From: Daphnia pulex | Taxonomy: Eukaryota > Arthropoda > Branchiopoda > Diplostraca > Daphniidae | Assembly: GCF_021134715.1 (NCBI RefSeq) | Contig: NC_060020.1 | Location: 8,990,001-9,054,000 of the forward strand | DNA: 64,000 nt | Direction: 5' to 3' | Part shown: positions 33,533 to 45,752 of the stretch, piece by piece | How the letters are laid out: each line of letters starts with the position of its first letter | How positions within the stretch are numbered: position 1 is the stretch's first letter | Position numbers and translations under genes: made by a program | Notes under the pieces: model-generated | The model's database searches: none | What the model saw: only the letters and a program-made list of their open reading frames with translations | What the model was told of the DNA's origin: nothing

Positions 33533-34220
33533 TTAATGGCCAACACACCAAATCACGAATAGACAAGCCATAAGGTTTGCGAAACTCGAAGTATTTAACA
33601 ATCCAAAATCTAAAAATTGTTTTTTACCTTAGGTGTCACTCTATACAAAATTTGTTTGTTGGTGGTGACCATTGTCGTCTGCTATCAAGACGTTTACGCT
33701 ACGACGTTTCCCACCCACTGATTTCGCAGATTAGTACGGACCCAATGACTAAAATGCGAAAAAGGGTCTCAACTTTTGGGTCCGTTTCGCAAAGCTGTTT
33801 CGCTGGTTAGGCGTTTCGCGTTTGGCTTTCGCAGTTTAGGGACGCCCCCTTTTCTTATGTTTTAAGATGCAATTGTTTTGCTGAATCATCTTCACTGAAA
33901 GCTGTTGCAATTTTCCTTTGTTTCCTTTCTGGACTTCTAACTATAATATAAATAGAAAAGTAGGTAGGAGTTACATAGTTACATCATGGTAAAATAGCTT
34001 AGAGGTAGGCGGACTTTATCATAAGTCCCCTATAGAAGGGGGGGGGGCGCGTTTCACAGGAATGTAGGCTAGATAGCGCTGCGATCAGCGGCAGTCGAGA
34101 TTGTTAGGTAGGTATAGGGAAAAATCATGTTTTAGGGGTATCATTTAATTTTAGAATTAAGTTAGGGAAATGAAAAATTTAATTTATATAGATTTAAACT
34201 AATCTTTTATAGTCCATTTA

Positions 34221-35113
34221 TTAAATCTTCATAGTCGTCAATCGACAATTTTTTATGAATTTTTGTGGACCGCTTATTTCGCCAGCAGTGTTTTCCATTT
34301 TTAAGGAGGTTAGTCCCCTTCCTCGTCTAGTTCTTGAAGCTCTTTTTCTTGGTGAGAAATTCCAAAATTCCTCTCCTTCTTTTGGCACGAATGCGAGAAG
34401 CTCGTGAATACTGTAAATCTGCCCGAGAAGAAACGTCAGAAATTTTCTTTCCTGTTCTACTAAGGTCTCCACCAAGTGCCGCAACTCGGACTCTGTCCTC
34501 CCTAGAATCGCTACACGCGCTAATATCTCCTGGAAATGCCTCCTCTCTTTGAGTCCCATTAGAGCGCGCTTGAATACCGTCAATTCCGTTAATTCAATCG
34601 GTGGTTGATTCGTTTCCCAAATTTGAAGATCCTGCAGCAACCGAATTAACTGTTCTCAACCAAGCTGCCCACCCGATCGGAAATCTTTCTTCCGCTCCCG
34701 TACGTTCTTTAGAACCAAAATAACAAATGGAAGTTTACTGGTCAGGACTGGGAATGGTACAGTTTTGTTCACCACTAAGTTCTGATATATTCGGTGTTTG
34801 TGATCGACTACTCTCACTGCCATCGGAAGTCCCCTTTCTAAAAAAAATGTGCAACCCTATTTGTAAAAATACCTACTGGTGACTTCCGAAAAGAGGAATT
34901 ATTGGACGAAGTATGTTGAGAAGGAGTAGTGTGCGGGGAAGATTTTATAAGAGATTGGTTCACTGCAACTCTAGCAGCTTTTCCACGAGCCCAAAATTTG
35001 TGTGGTGGGGTCTTATCAAGTTTTTCAAATTTTTCGTAGCCGGAAAGTGACCGGAGCCTCTTTGAAATCTCACTATAGGGGGGAGCTGGGCTATTCCGGA
35101 CAAAATTTTGCAA
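34221..35113 (-). other. Two unrecognised minus-strand ORFs
   Basis: ORFs at 34640-34221 (139 codons) and 35113-34838 (91 codons) could be parts of one interrupted gene. The first is helical and charged (ERRHFQEILARVAILGRTE, then RHLVETLVEQER). The second is Ser/Pro-rich. I recognise no domain. They lie just left of a TIR element, so they may be element cargo or a retroelement fragment. Chance ORFs are also possible. Confidence 0.3.
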
Positions 35114-37223
35114 ACTGTGTTAAAGAGTTGACATTTCTTTCAGTACAAGCTGTTGACATTTATCAGCTCAATAAGTGTGTGAGAAATATTAACCATATTA
35201 TAGTATATTAACCTGTTTATTCTCGCCAAGAGAGATGAAGAAGAAGAAATACGGTACACGAACGCGAGATGAGAGAAGACAAGAGAGAGCGAATATGAGT
35301 CGTACAAGGGACGACATACGTAAAAGTAGAAGTAGACAGTAAGAGATTCTGAGTTTTGTCACTAGATGGGGTAGCTCCATATTCCCAACACAGCTAATAC
35401 AAGAATTTTTGTTGGTACCAAAATGTAGCCCAGGTTATTTTCTTCTTTTAAAAACTTCTGTTAAAAGGTTTTCTATTAATAAATGGCTACGTTTTAGTTT
35501 CACTGACTTTTTGTCCGGTTTCATCCCACCGAAGGGGCTTTTTCGGACAGTTTAAGAATAAATATATTTAAAATAGTTTTACCCAATATTTATGCCAATC
35601 GAACCGGATTTTTATTTACGTTTTGATGGTATAAGTTTTATGTTAGCTTAAAGTAGGGGAGAGCGGGGTCACTCAGGACAAAAATTATTTTCCCAATATC
35701 TCTTAAACTATACATAATTTTTTAAAACAAATAAAAAGCATTGGAAAACTTACCGATATCTATGTCCCCTTATTTTTTATAAAGATCAAATCATTATTTT
35801 AGCTGTAATCAAGCTTTGAAAAAAAATGGGAAACGAAAATTTCAGAGGGAAAAACTGGACAGAGGTGATAAAATGTTATAATGATGAATGATGATATGAA
35901 TGATATGAATGATGTTAATGATAATATGTTATCAAACTTTGGTCTTTAATGCTTGGGGGGGGGGGTGGAATGGACAACGCAGCGCTGAAAATGTAAAAAA
36001 AGGAGTGGCTTAAAAAGTTTCAAGTATTGAATCACAAATAAAAGTTGTAATGACGTCAATCAGCGGAATAAGCTATACGTCGATGAATGATTAAACTGAT
36101 TGTATTAGAGACGTGTCAAGTATGGCGGGGCCTAAGTAACGGGTGTGCACTACGCCTCAGTCGTGTAACTACTGTGTGTCGATCAGACGTAGGATAAAAT
36201 CAAGGGGAGGATGGGAGGCTGTCAAGTGGCCGACGGTTAATACGATGTTGCAATATTGCAAGTCATCACAAAAGTGAAGGCGTTTTTTTTACAAAATTAT
36301 GTTGTTTTTTTACAAAAAAAAAATGCTGATATTTTTATAGCCTACTGCTCTTACAGTCCATTATTACCCCAAAAAGATGTCCAGTATTACCCGCAGCAAA
36401 GACATTTTTCTAAATCATTATTATTCTTAAACGATTAACCGTAACAAAAAAATTTTACACAACATGAAAAAAGAACGACTAAAGTATTTTATTCAACAAT
36501 AAAATTTTTTTTAACCGTAGAGGTTGTTTAGTTATACAAAAAACTATGGCAAAGACAAACATAAAATTTGACCGCCATTTTTTTATTATTGCTATAAATC
36601 AAAAACTATAAGCAGGATTTTACTTACACTTATATCCTGTAGTTTTTATGAAATTCTTCATTTCACAATTTTTTTATTTTTTTTCCTCCTCCCCACCGTT
36701 AGTTATTGAGCTTGTCCCACCTGGTACGTGTCCAGCGTAAAACCGCTCTCCGCTAATGGAAATCCAAGAAATAAAATGAAATGAATAAAGTATAGTAAAA
36801 GTTTGTTTTCCCTTTTTCTGCAGTCTTTGTACCACAACCAGCAATTTTTTGTAGGCCGTCCGGAAGAACCCCGTCAAAATAAGATAGACATTTTCGTTAA
36901 TTGTGAATGAACGAGAAAACCCACACACAAAAACTTGGTACACTTTTAAAGATAATTGAATGGGCTCTTCATTAATGTATAGTTTAACTAGATTTTCAAT
37001 TTTTAAATATTAAAATTCGCAATTAAAGTAAAAAAATCAGGAAAATTGTTTTGGAAAAATCAGATTTCCCTAACTAACTCTAAAACTAATCATTATTTTT
37101 TTTTTACCAAACTTGGCATACAAATACCTCACATGTTTATGCATCAGTTAGTAAACAATTATTTCCTTAATTGATTTCTAACAGTTTGATAAGGAGGCTG
37201 TCCGGAATAGCCCCGCTCCCCCC
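35078..37223. mobile_element. 2.1-kb TIR element with TA target duplication
   Basis: The left end GGGGGGAGCTGGGCTATTCC (35078) and the inverse right end ending at 37223 match over about 25 bp with one difference, and both are flanked by TA (35076-35077, 37224-37225). A TA duplication suggests Tc1/mariner-type mobilisation. No transposase ORF is visible, so it would be non-autonomous. An internal GGGGAGAGCGGGGTCAC at 35656 is the end motif of a related family member nested in it. Confidence 0.65.
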
Positions 37224-37443
37224 TACTCCTTAATTCTTATAGTGCCTTATCCACAAAATTTTAACTAACTTTTTCTATTTAAAGATCTTTTTCACAATGA
37301 ACTAATAGGTTTTCGTCGTCTAAACGAGAAAAAGAATAACAACGCTCTTTATTAACTGTTTCTAAAGAAGTGGTGGCCTCGCCTTGTCTGGCTTTGTCGG
37401 ACCAACTGACGAAGGTCAGATGACGCCATCAACCCTTGATTAA

Positions 37444-39752
37444 TTCATGGTCAGTGTTTACATCAGCTGAAGAGGTTGATACAGACGACTCCATTAGGGT
37501 AAAACAGCGAACTGGGACAGCGTTTTTCCAGCGTTTGTCATTAGACTTTCTTATTGCATTTACGTGTATCGACGAAATGCGAATTATGGGACAAAACGTG
37601 TAATCATGGGACAAAAAATTATAATTGGGACAGACTTATTTTTAAAAACTAATTATTTCATTCGACGCAGAATTTTTTACTGAATCGAATTTCCTAAGAC
37701 ACTAAGTATGGTGCAATAGAAAAATATTAAGATATTCTGATTTTAAAAATCAAAATATTGAGCTGTCAAAAAAGTTTTTCTTTCTGCTAAACTTTTCGAA
37801 CGATGTTCAAAACTTTTAAACAACACAAAAATGTGATTTTTAAAATCCTATTAACTCATTGGCTTAATCTAAAATGAATAACCCAAGATTTACAAAACTT
37901 AAAACTAATAAAAATTCTGTAGTTTATTTCCCGAGAAATTTGATTGGAAAGTTTGACGTCCGTGTTGCGAATGTCTCAAACTTGAGTAAACATATTTAGC
38001 TTAACCATCCTGCTTATAATACTACAATGGCGTGGCGGTATAATCTCGGCGAATGAAGCTGAGTATCACGAGTTCGGTACTCCTAACTAACAACTGACAT
38101 TAAATAACGGTTTCGGTAAAAGTACTTTTTATATTTCAGGTTTGCGAATAACTGAAATGAAATCGTGCAATCAAATGAAAGTAGGAATGAGAAAGGTTCC
38201 GTTGGCACAGATTTCGCAAATGGCTTTGTCATTTGTTTTTGCTATTGTATGAATAGTTATTGATGGTCTAGAGGATAAGGTTGTGGATTTCAACAACGAA
38301 GGCTGTAAGTTCAAGCCTTGACTATGTGTACATTTTTTTAAGAGAATTCAACCAGGATAACTTTTTTTTAAAGAAGAATTCATTTGACGATGTACGATAA
38401 TAAAACATGTTTTTTAAATATTGAATTAGGGAATTAATTATTTGTGTAATTGGGATCCTAACACTTTTCACGTTTTATTAGGATTCGATCACTGGACCAT
38501 AGGACTACGGAGTTTTATAATCTGGCGTTTTTACCGTGGAGCCACTGATGATTAATTTGAAAAGAAGTCTGCGGTAATAGAAACAGTCTCAAATTCGGCT
38601 GTCCCAATTAGCATCATAGCACCTTATGGCAGAAAAACTGCAATTATTATATCGTAAATGTTACCTGTTTTTCGTTCTATTTGAATTTTTAAAAGTAAAT
38701 TCGAAATATTCGATCAAGATATACAGGATTAATGAAAACGTTGAGACTTAAATAATATTGCCAATAAAATAATAAGGGGCTATAGTTTGGGACATAAGAT
38801 ATGGCACTATGAGAAAGAGGAGCCATTATCAAATTCAAATGTTGACGTAAAATTAGAAAATTTTAGCGAAAATTCCTGAAACCCTATTCGCTTTCATCCA
38901 TTTTATGAAAAGAATAAAAAACAAACAAATTGAAATGACAATTTTCTTGTACCTAGATAGAATCGATCCTGAGTCCCTGAAATATAATTTTTCAAAAAAT
39001 GCTTGAATGACAAAACAAAACCCTAAACCTTATACATCAATCGAATCGCCTTCAAATTCTGCGTCGATTGATGTACAGACATTGCGAAATAAAGAATTTT
39101 TCTTTTTCAAAATTTGTTGTCCCAATTCGCGTCTTCTGTCCCAAATTCGCATTTTTCTTCCATTTCCTGGTAATGAAATATTTCGATAAATATTCAAAAT
39201 ACTGACAAAATCTTTTACAGTCTAGTAGAACTTTTAATTCTTTATCTTTTGATATAATTAGTTAAGGGATTACTTCACTTATACTCTAGGTATTCCTTAT
39301 GCCGTATTTTTTTCTGCTAACAGCCAACACAGAGCCCAAATTTCTTGGCCTAAGCAAAATTCTGAAATTTCAATTAACGATATCTCGTTAAATTCTAAAT
39401 ATTATAAGACGCCCTTTTGCTTAATTGCGTACCCCCCCCCCTAAATTTTCAATTTAATCAATTAGATTTTGCAATAAAACTTTATTTTTTTTTGTATTTG
39501 ACTTGAAGAAAAATTTGTCGATTTGTGTCCCAATTCGCGTTTTCGCGGGCCGTGTTCCAGTTCGCTGTTAGACACAGACACAGAAAAGTACAATTAGTTG
39601 AACGTAGAACGGTTTCAACATGGTTAGATGATTAAACATAGTTAGACTGAGTCCCAACATCACTACTTTCACTAATCATGACTATGCGAATCATCTGTAA
39701 ACAACTACAGAGAATCAGCTGATGTAAATGTTGATTATCACTGACCATGAAT
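37444..39752. mobile_element. Non-coding TIR element with subterminal GGGACA motifs
   Basis: Outer inverted arms share TTCATGGTCAGTG and TTTACATCAGCTGA (37444-37470 versus 39714-39752). Inner arms share AACAGCGAACTGGGACA (37503) and its inverse (ending 39569). Subterminal repeats of GGGACAAAA on the left and TCCCAATTCGCG on the right recur several times, as do transposase-binding repeats in DNA transposons. No coding sequence was recognised; the interior is AT-rich. Confidence 0.5.
38264..38330 (+). other. tRNA-like sequence
   Basis: TGATGGTCTAGAGGATAAGG resembles the D-arm/A-box of a tRNA. It is followed by a GTTGT/ACAAC stem in the anticodon-arm position and AAGTTCAAGCC as a weak B-box. 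The acceptor stem is not convincing, so this is a degenerate tRNA or SINE-like piece inside a TIR element. Confidence 0.3.
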
Positions 39753-39954
39753 AATTTTCATAAATAAAGCAGACGTTATATCGATTTAAAAATTATGCAG
39801 TGTATAATCAATCTTTATTAAGAATTTAGTTCTAGAACATTTCTTTTTGAAACAGAGTAGAAGTATTTTTATAGTTAAAATAAAAGTTCTCTCCATAAGG
39901 CCCGAGAGGAAAAAAAATTCAGTGGGATATTGCAAATACATGCAACTCAGCATC

Positions 39955-40840
39955 CGATCCACGTCTATGAGCGCTAAAATAAATATTTAGCGCTACTTAA
40001 CGCGCATCGCATTCAAATAAATTGAACGTGCGCTCTTTTCGTAAATTTCCGGTTAAAACTAATTGCGCTAAATTTTGTTCATCGCGCGCTGCCTTTGTTT
40101 AGTGCTAAGCGCAGCCCATCCGTTGTTTCATGTGGGTGGCTCCACGAAAATTTTACCATGCACTTCCAAGCTTATGAGACTAATAGGGCCTAATTTAGTT
40201 GTTCTTAACTTGCTCGCAATGCAATAAATTTAGCGCGATTGATGTCATAAAAAATGAACGAAAGAAGTGCAAAATAATTATTTTGCACTTCTTAACGCGC
40301 ATCGCACTATATTAAATTAAACGGGCGCGACAACGAATACGATTGTGGTGACGGGGCGGACGAGTAGCGCACGATCGTAGATTATTTTAGTGCTTATTGC
40401 GGGTCCGTCCGTTATTTTAGCGCTAAGCGAAATCCACCATCTGTTTTAAGTGGCTCGTAGAGCAATAAACATAATTTTGTTAAATATTTTGTGCTAGATC
40501 TAGCGCTAATCTAAGCGCGCATGGCGATAATGATTTAATTGAGATTAACGTGCGCGATGCGCTTAATTCTGTGCCATACATTTCATCATATAATTTACGA
40601 AACGTTTAGCGCTAAAATAAATATATAGCGCAATTTAACGCACATCACATTTAAGTAAAATGAACGGGAGCACTTCTCGTAAATTATGGATTGAAAGTAA
40701 TAATTAAATTTAACTTAATAACTAAATTTTGCGCATCATGCTGACGCATACATATACAAGCACGGCTGTAATTTGATCTATTGGCCTGTATATACAGTCA
40801 TGCTTGAAAGTTTCTTTAGCAGGCAAATGGCTCTATATGT
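39955..40840. repeat. AGCGCT palindrome-rich repeat, left part
   Basis: This is the same family as at 1-1265 in the other orientation: TTTAGCGCTAAGCGNAGCCCATCCG-type phrases, TAGATCTAGCGC and GCGCATCGC recur. It ends in CCTGTATATACAGTCATGC followed by TTGAAAGTTTCTTTAGCAGG at about 40784-40826, which is inversely repeated at about 46171-46212 beyond the copia insertion. Confidence 0.65.
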
Positions 40841-40981
40841 TTTAATTTTAAATTTACGGAAGGTATAGCATAGAAAGATCACTTAACCTCTAATATTTGT
40901 TCATTCTGGTGGGAAAGTTGAAAGAAATAGAGGAAGAGAATGGAAAGGCGCAAAATAAATCCCAAAAGGGGGAAAGGTGGG

Positions 40982-41339
40982 TGTGAGCATATCATATTCC
41001 AGTTAGTTACTCAATGTCTCAATTGGATGTACATAGTATTAATAGCATTGATAATCGTATTAATACTTACACACAATGTTGAATAAAAGATAAGATGCAC
41101 ACAATTAGTTCTGTAAGATCTGGACTGATAGATCATGTATTGTTACTCGAAGCAACAACGAACAAGAAGAAGGAACAGATAGACTTCAGTCGAGCTAGGT
41201 TAATACAGACGAACTTCTCGCGTTGATGATGTTCTTCATTCGTCTTGCTGCGTCAGACACAGTTGGTTCTGCAACCCCCTTGGTTTCCGCAACCATTCGA
41301 TTGTGCGTATCTTGTTGGTGTTTATAATGAATCACAACA
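40982..41339 (-). repeat. 3' LTR of the copia element
   Basis: 358 bp, starting TGTGAGC and ending ATCACAACA as read on the plus strand. It differs from the other LTR at the GATGATGTTC/GATGACGTTC and GTTTATAATG/GTTCATAATG sites. Confidence 0.95.
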
Positions 41340-41353
41340 CACCCTCTCATTAA
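41340..41353 (-). other. Candidate polypurine tract of the copia element
   Basis: On the minus strand AATGAGAGGGTG directly abuts the 3' LTR, the expected place for plus-strand DNA priming. Confidence 0.6.
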
Positions 41354-41534
41354 AAACAACATAAAAAAAAAACACATGGGGACCAGAAAAAACAACAACA
41401 TAATATTGAAAAATGACAAATGGAAATTAATAGTGTTTCTGAATGACATGAGTAGTTGGTACTATCTCAAAGAGAGTAAACGGACACATGATAGTGTAAC
41501 AACACAACAGTGATTATCCAAACAAATACGGAGA

Positions 41535-44105
41535 CTACTCAATAATATCTGGAACCTTTCCAAGACCAAAACCATTCAGACAAGAAGCGAAAGTCTCTCC
41601 TTCAACAGCTTTAGTCAGGACATCAGCAATTTGTTTGCATGTGTTAACATAGCCAAGTTCAATCGTTTTATTGGTTACCTGTTCACGAATAAAATGCTAC
41701 CTTACTTCGATATGTTTCGATCCTTTGTGTGCCAGTGGGTTGTAGGCCAACCCTATGGCACTTTCGTTGTCACAGCGTAAAGCGGTGGGATTCATCTGAG
41801 TTGATCCAAGATTGTCTAATAGACGACGTATCCATACAGCTTCACGTGTCGAATCGCCAGCGGCGATATATTCCGATTGCATGGTTGATAATGCAACAAT
41901 AGGTTGTCTACGGCTTGAAAAAGTGACTGCGCCTCCGTTGAGGATGAAGACGTAGCCAGAAGTGGAACGGCGAGTATCCGGGTCACCCGCGTAGTCGGCA
42001 TCAGAGTATCCGATTAAGATGTTGTCTTTGATGTCATTTCCGCAGAAGCATAGACCATGATTGCGCGTTGAAGCTAGGTACTTCAGCACACGCTGGGTGG
42101 CTTTCCAATGATCCAAACCAGGTTTCTGACAATGTTGAGCTAGCTGGCCAGCTATGAAAGCAATGTCAATCCGTAGAGTGAGAGCTGCATACATGATACA
42201 CCCCACGACTTCGCGGAAAGGGATGGTAGACATGGTCGCCACTTCAGTTGGGGTAGAAGGGGCGGAGTAAGATGATAGATGAGGCGAGCCTTTCAAAACC
42301 GGTAGAGACAGCGGGTGCGCATCTGACAGTCGATATTTGACCAAAGTTTTCTCGATGAACTGCGGAATAGACAGATAGATCCGTTGGTTGGGACGATCTC
42401 GAGTTATCACGATACCGACGAAAAGTTCGGCAGGTATGGCTGTAAACTCGAATTTCCGGTTGAGATAACGGATGATGTCGTCGATGACATCCATTGAATT
42501 GCCGGCGACAAGCCCGTCATCTACCCATACTGCAATAATGAGAAAACACGTACGAGTAATACGGTAGTATACACAAGGGTCCGCAGTAATTTGTATGAGA
42601 CCATATTGAATGAGGGCATCGTGTAGAGTCTTGTTCCATATGCGAGAAGCTTGGCAGAGACCGTAGATCCCTTTGTTAAGGCGGCACACTTCATGTTCTC
42701 GCCCAGGGATGACATATCCTTCCGGTTGTGCAATAAAAACAAGTTCGTCAATGAGTCCGTTGAGAAAAGCGGTAGTGACATCCAGCTGGATGAGTTCAAG
42801 ATTACGCGCGGCCGTGATGGCAATGATGATGCGTAGAGAGTCGTAGCGGACTACGGGAGCAAAAGACTTTTGATAGTCAATACCTTGTACTTGCCGGTAC
42901 CCCTTGGCAAAGAAACGGGCCTTTCGGCGACATGGTAGTCCAAGTTTGTCAGTTTTGACCTTGAAATCCCAACCACTGGGTATGCAAATCCGTCCTTTTG
43001 CAAGAGTTGTTAGAGTCCAAGTTTGATTCTTCATATGGGCTGCTATTTCATGATCCGTGGCAAGTTTCCATAGAGCACTTTCAGGCCCACCAATGGCTTC
43101 TTTGTAAGTCTGTGGCTCGTAGTATAAAGAGGATCCCTTTAGTGCAATGGAGATGCAACAAGACATGGGCATGGTGGACGTCTCAGCATTAGCGTATGAC
43201 CCGAACGTTTCCATGGAAAATAATTTCTTAGGTATGAGTCCACGAGGAGACTTACGAAGTGGGATCTCCACCTGTCGTTCTTGAAGTGGTTCTTCGATAC
43301 GTATTGGTACTGTTGTAGGAGCTACTCCATTCTCCAGACTTTCCAGGTTGGGCAAAGGTTGAATTGTCGATTCAGTCTGCGGCGTAGACGAAGGTTGTTC
43401 CGGAATCACAGGCCAGTAAGGGAGATTTTCGTACACTTTGACATGTCTCGTGATGTGGGTCCGTCCGGTCGCAACAACAAAGATACGACTCGCCTTTTTC
43501 TCCTCACTCTCTCCGACGTAAACGCCTTTTGTGGCTTTGGGGTCGAGTTTTTGACGAAGCGTATCAGGTATGAACATATAGGCTACAGATCCAAATATCC
43601 GAAGATTCGAGACGTTCGGGACCACACAGTGCCAAAGTTCGAAAGGGGTTTTGTTCTGGGACTTGGCAAGAGTTCTATTCAAAACGTATACAGAATGATT
43701 CACTGCTTCCGCCCACAAATTCAATGGGACGCCTCTGTCATGAATTTGACTGCGTGCAGATTCCACGGTGGATCGATGATCTCTCTCAGCTATTCCATTC
43801 TGCTCCGGAGAGTAGGGAGCACTGGTCTGTAGTTTAATCCCAAGTGATGTTAGAATAGTATTCATTTGACTGTTAATGAATTCAGTTCCACCGTCACAAC
43901 GCAAGAGTTTAACGTGAAGACCAGTGTCAGTAGTAAGCATCTTGGTATACTCAAGGAAACAGTTAGCAGTTTCGGGCTTGTGTTTGAGGAAATAAACCGT
44001 TTTGTACTTGCTGTAGACGTCCTTGAAGAGAACGTAGTACCGAGCACCTCCCACAGAACTGCCTTGCATTGGTCCAACGAGGTACAGTATTTGGTAGTGC
44101 TGTTT
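41535..44105 (-). pseudogene. Copia pol: integrase core, RT, RNase H
   Basis: A long open frame runs from ATG 44069 to 41697, and the same frame continues after that in-frame TAG to about 41535 with the usual RNase H end. The integrase core shows the Asp of DVYSKY, RCDGGTEF and the Glu of SPEQNGIAERDHRS. RT has FLNGLIDELVFIAQPEGY and AVWVDDGL (the copia form of YxDD). RNase H has GYSDADYAGDPDTRRSTSGY and LSTMQSEYIA. The upstream part of integrase is in another frame, so a frameshift separates it from the HHCC region. The true start is in the upstream gag-pol frame, not at 44069. Confidence 0.9.
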
Positions 44106-44863
44106 GCGAATGGCAATTTGTGCATCTTACCCACTTCACAGCCATGACAGCATTCTTCCATCGATTTGGATCCCGGAGTAATTTGCATACCGCCAATACC
44201 AATATTATTGGCCATGCGTCGAACAGTTTGCTGGTTGACATGTCCTAGGCGCTTGTGCCACATGTTAAGAGTGACTTGACTGCTGGTGTCTGCATTGAGA
44301 CCCATGGTGGCATATTGTGATACAATAGCTTTGACTTTGTAGAGACCTTCGCCGGATCTTGAAGCTGTCATCACGATGGTGTTTCCTTTTTGTATACTAG
44401 CATTTTCGTTGCAGAACGATACAGAGTATCCATTGATAGATAGACTTGCAATGGAAATGAGAGTCACCCCCAGATCGGGCACGTAGAGAACGTTCTTCAA
44501 TTCTCCCTCTACGGTGACTCCATTGACAAATGATGTCATCTTGATAGTTCCGACACCGACAGCGTGTAATATTTTCCCACCAATTCCATTGATCGGCCAG
44601 CTGTTTGGTGGAATATCGCATATATCGGTGAAATAGGAAAGTACTCCACACATGTGGTGAGTCGCTCCAGAATCCAATACAATTCCATTTAGATCTCAAT
44701 CAGGAAGACAGCATACAGAAATGAGAGAGAAGTTGGGTCGCGAACCTCCATTGTCGTCGTTGTTCGGACGTTTGGGTGGTGTCGGTTGTTTCTCCCCTTG
44801 TTGAGCAATCCGAAGTCTGCATTCAAATTCATAGTGGCGCGATTTGCCACAGTAGGTACACTA
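44080..44863 (-). pseudogene. Copia zinc knuckle, protease and integrase HHCC region
   Basis: Just after an in-frame TAG (44861-44863) comes a CCHC knuckle, CTYCGKSRHYEFEC. After a second in-frame stop (TGA, about 44695) the aspartic protease active site LDSGATHHMCG appears, and then the gag-pre-integrase/HHCC zinc region (HKRLGHVN and ECCHGCEVGK). The frame is left near 44090, where pol continues one frame over. The order is standard copia polyprotein. Confidence 0.85.
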
Positions 44864-45722
44864 AGCAGTATCTCGATTTACTATATCGCGTGATCCATTT
44901 GCACGTCCTCGTCCTCCACGTGCATTACGTATAAAGGGAGTTCTTTTGATTCCATTGGCCTGAAGTGCACTATTGTTACGTTCGGGTGGTGGAGGTAGGG
45001 ACGCTTGCTCTTCAATACGACGTAGTTCAATCCTTCTTTGTTCTGAGAAAATTCTGGCTCGAAGGGCATCCATGGATCTCTCATTATCAGGGATGTTGTC
45101 CCACGTAGATGCAAGAAAACCGAATCTAGCAGGAAGACTACACATGATGGTTGTAATCAAATCGTGCTCAGTGATGTTGACTCCAAGGTCGTTGAGTTCG
45201 GTTGCCATTGATTCCAGAGCAGTAATGTGTACCATGATATCTTCACCAGCAGTGGGTCGTAAGTTGAGAAAATCTCTGTGGAGGAGATGTTTGTTATCGG
45301 CAGCACGCTGAAGGTATTGCGTCTCGAGTCTTGTCCACATCTCATGACTGTTTCTGCTGTTGAGGAGAGCAAACTTCCTTGTTTCATCACAGCTGTTGAA
45401 GATAAGGAATCTACCGTAGCAGTCTCTCATTCTCCACTCTTCGATCTCAGCAGCATTGATTACCAGCTGGTTATCTTCTACCTCCTCGAACTGTTGAACC
45501 GTTTCAATGATTAAACCCTGTAAGATTTCAACAGTGAGTAGAGGATTAGAATTTAGAATATTCTCTTCTAATGTATTAAATTAGGTTACATACCTCAACG
45601 ATGGGTCTTAGATTCTTCAATGTGAACATCATTTCCATGTTGTGTCTCCACGTAATGAAATATTTTCCATCAAATCTTTTTAAGTGTTTGATCACATCAA
45701 GAGAATAGTTTTGATCCATCAT
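44864..45722 (-). CDS. Copia gag with a candidate spliceosomal intron
   Basis: Exon 1 is 45722-45594: tandem ATGs, then LKRFDGKYFITWRHNME, the typical UBN2/copia gag N-terminus. Exon 2 is 45517-44864 and continues IETVQQFEEVEDN, then ALLNSRNSHEMWTRLE and ends Arg/Gly-rich. The 76 nt between (45593-45518) begin GTATGT and end TTACAG; without removal the frame stops within a few codons. The gag would form the particle shell. An intron inside gag is odd for a retroelement that passes through RNA. Confidence 0.75.
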
Positions 45723-45752
45723 GGAATGTTAAACGTATGGCTTAGCGTTTAT

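Larger units (their letters stand above)
26957..33848. mobile_element. Outer terminal-inverted-repeat element holding nested insertions
   Basis: The left end GGGGCGTCCCTAAACTGCG (26957) is matched in inverse at 33830-33848. The similarity runs on for about 70-80 bp with indels and shared phrases (GAAACAGCT-like, CGAAACGGACC). Inside lie a DIRS-like retrotransposon and a smaller TIR element, leaving roughly 2.5 kb of its own sequence with no transposase I can recognise. I could not find a convincing target-site duplication, so the two ends may belong to one old DNA transposon or to two related short elements. Confidence 0.5.

Noticed and set aside
38475-38545. Second tRNA-like gene on the minus strand in the TIR element
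   Set aside because: Only a weak B-box-like TGATCGAATCC is visible and no arms pair properly.
41195-41449. 84-codon minus-strand ORF with a hydrophobic stretch across the copia 3' LTR
   Set aside because: It spans LTR and untranslated sequence, and the corresponding LTR part is non-coding in the other copy.
43281-43832. 183-codon plus-strand ORF
   Set aside because: It is antisense to the copia integrase region, which is clearly coding on the minus strand.
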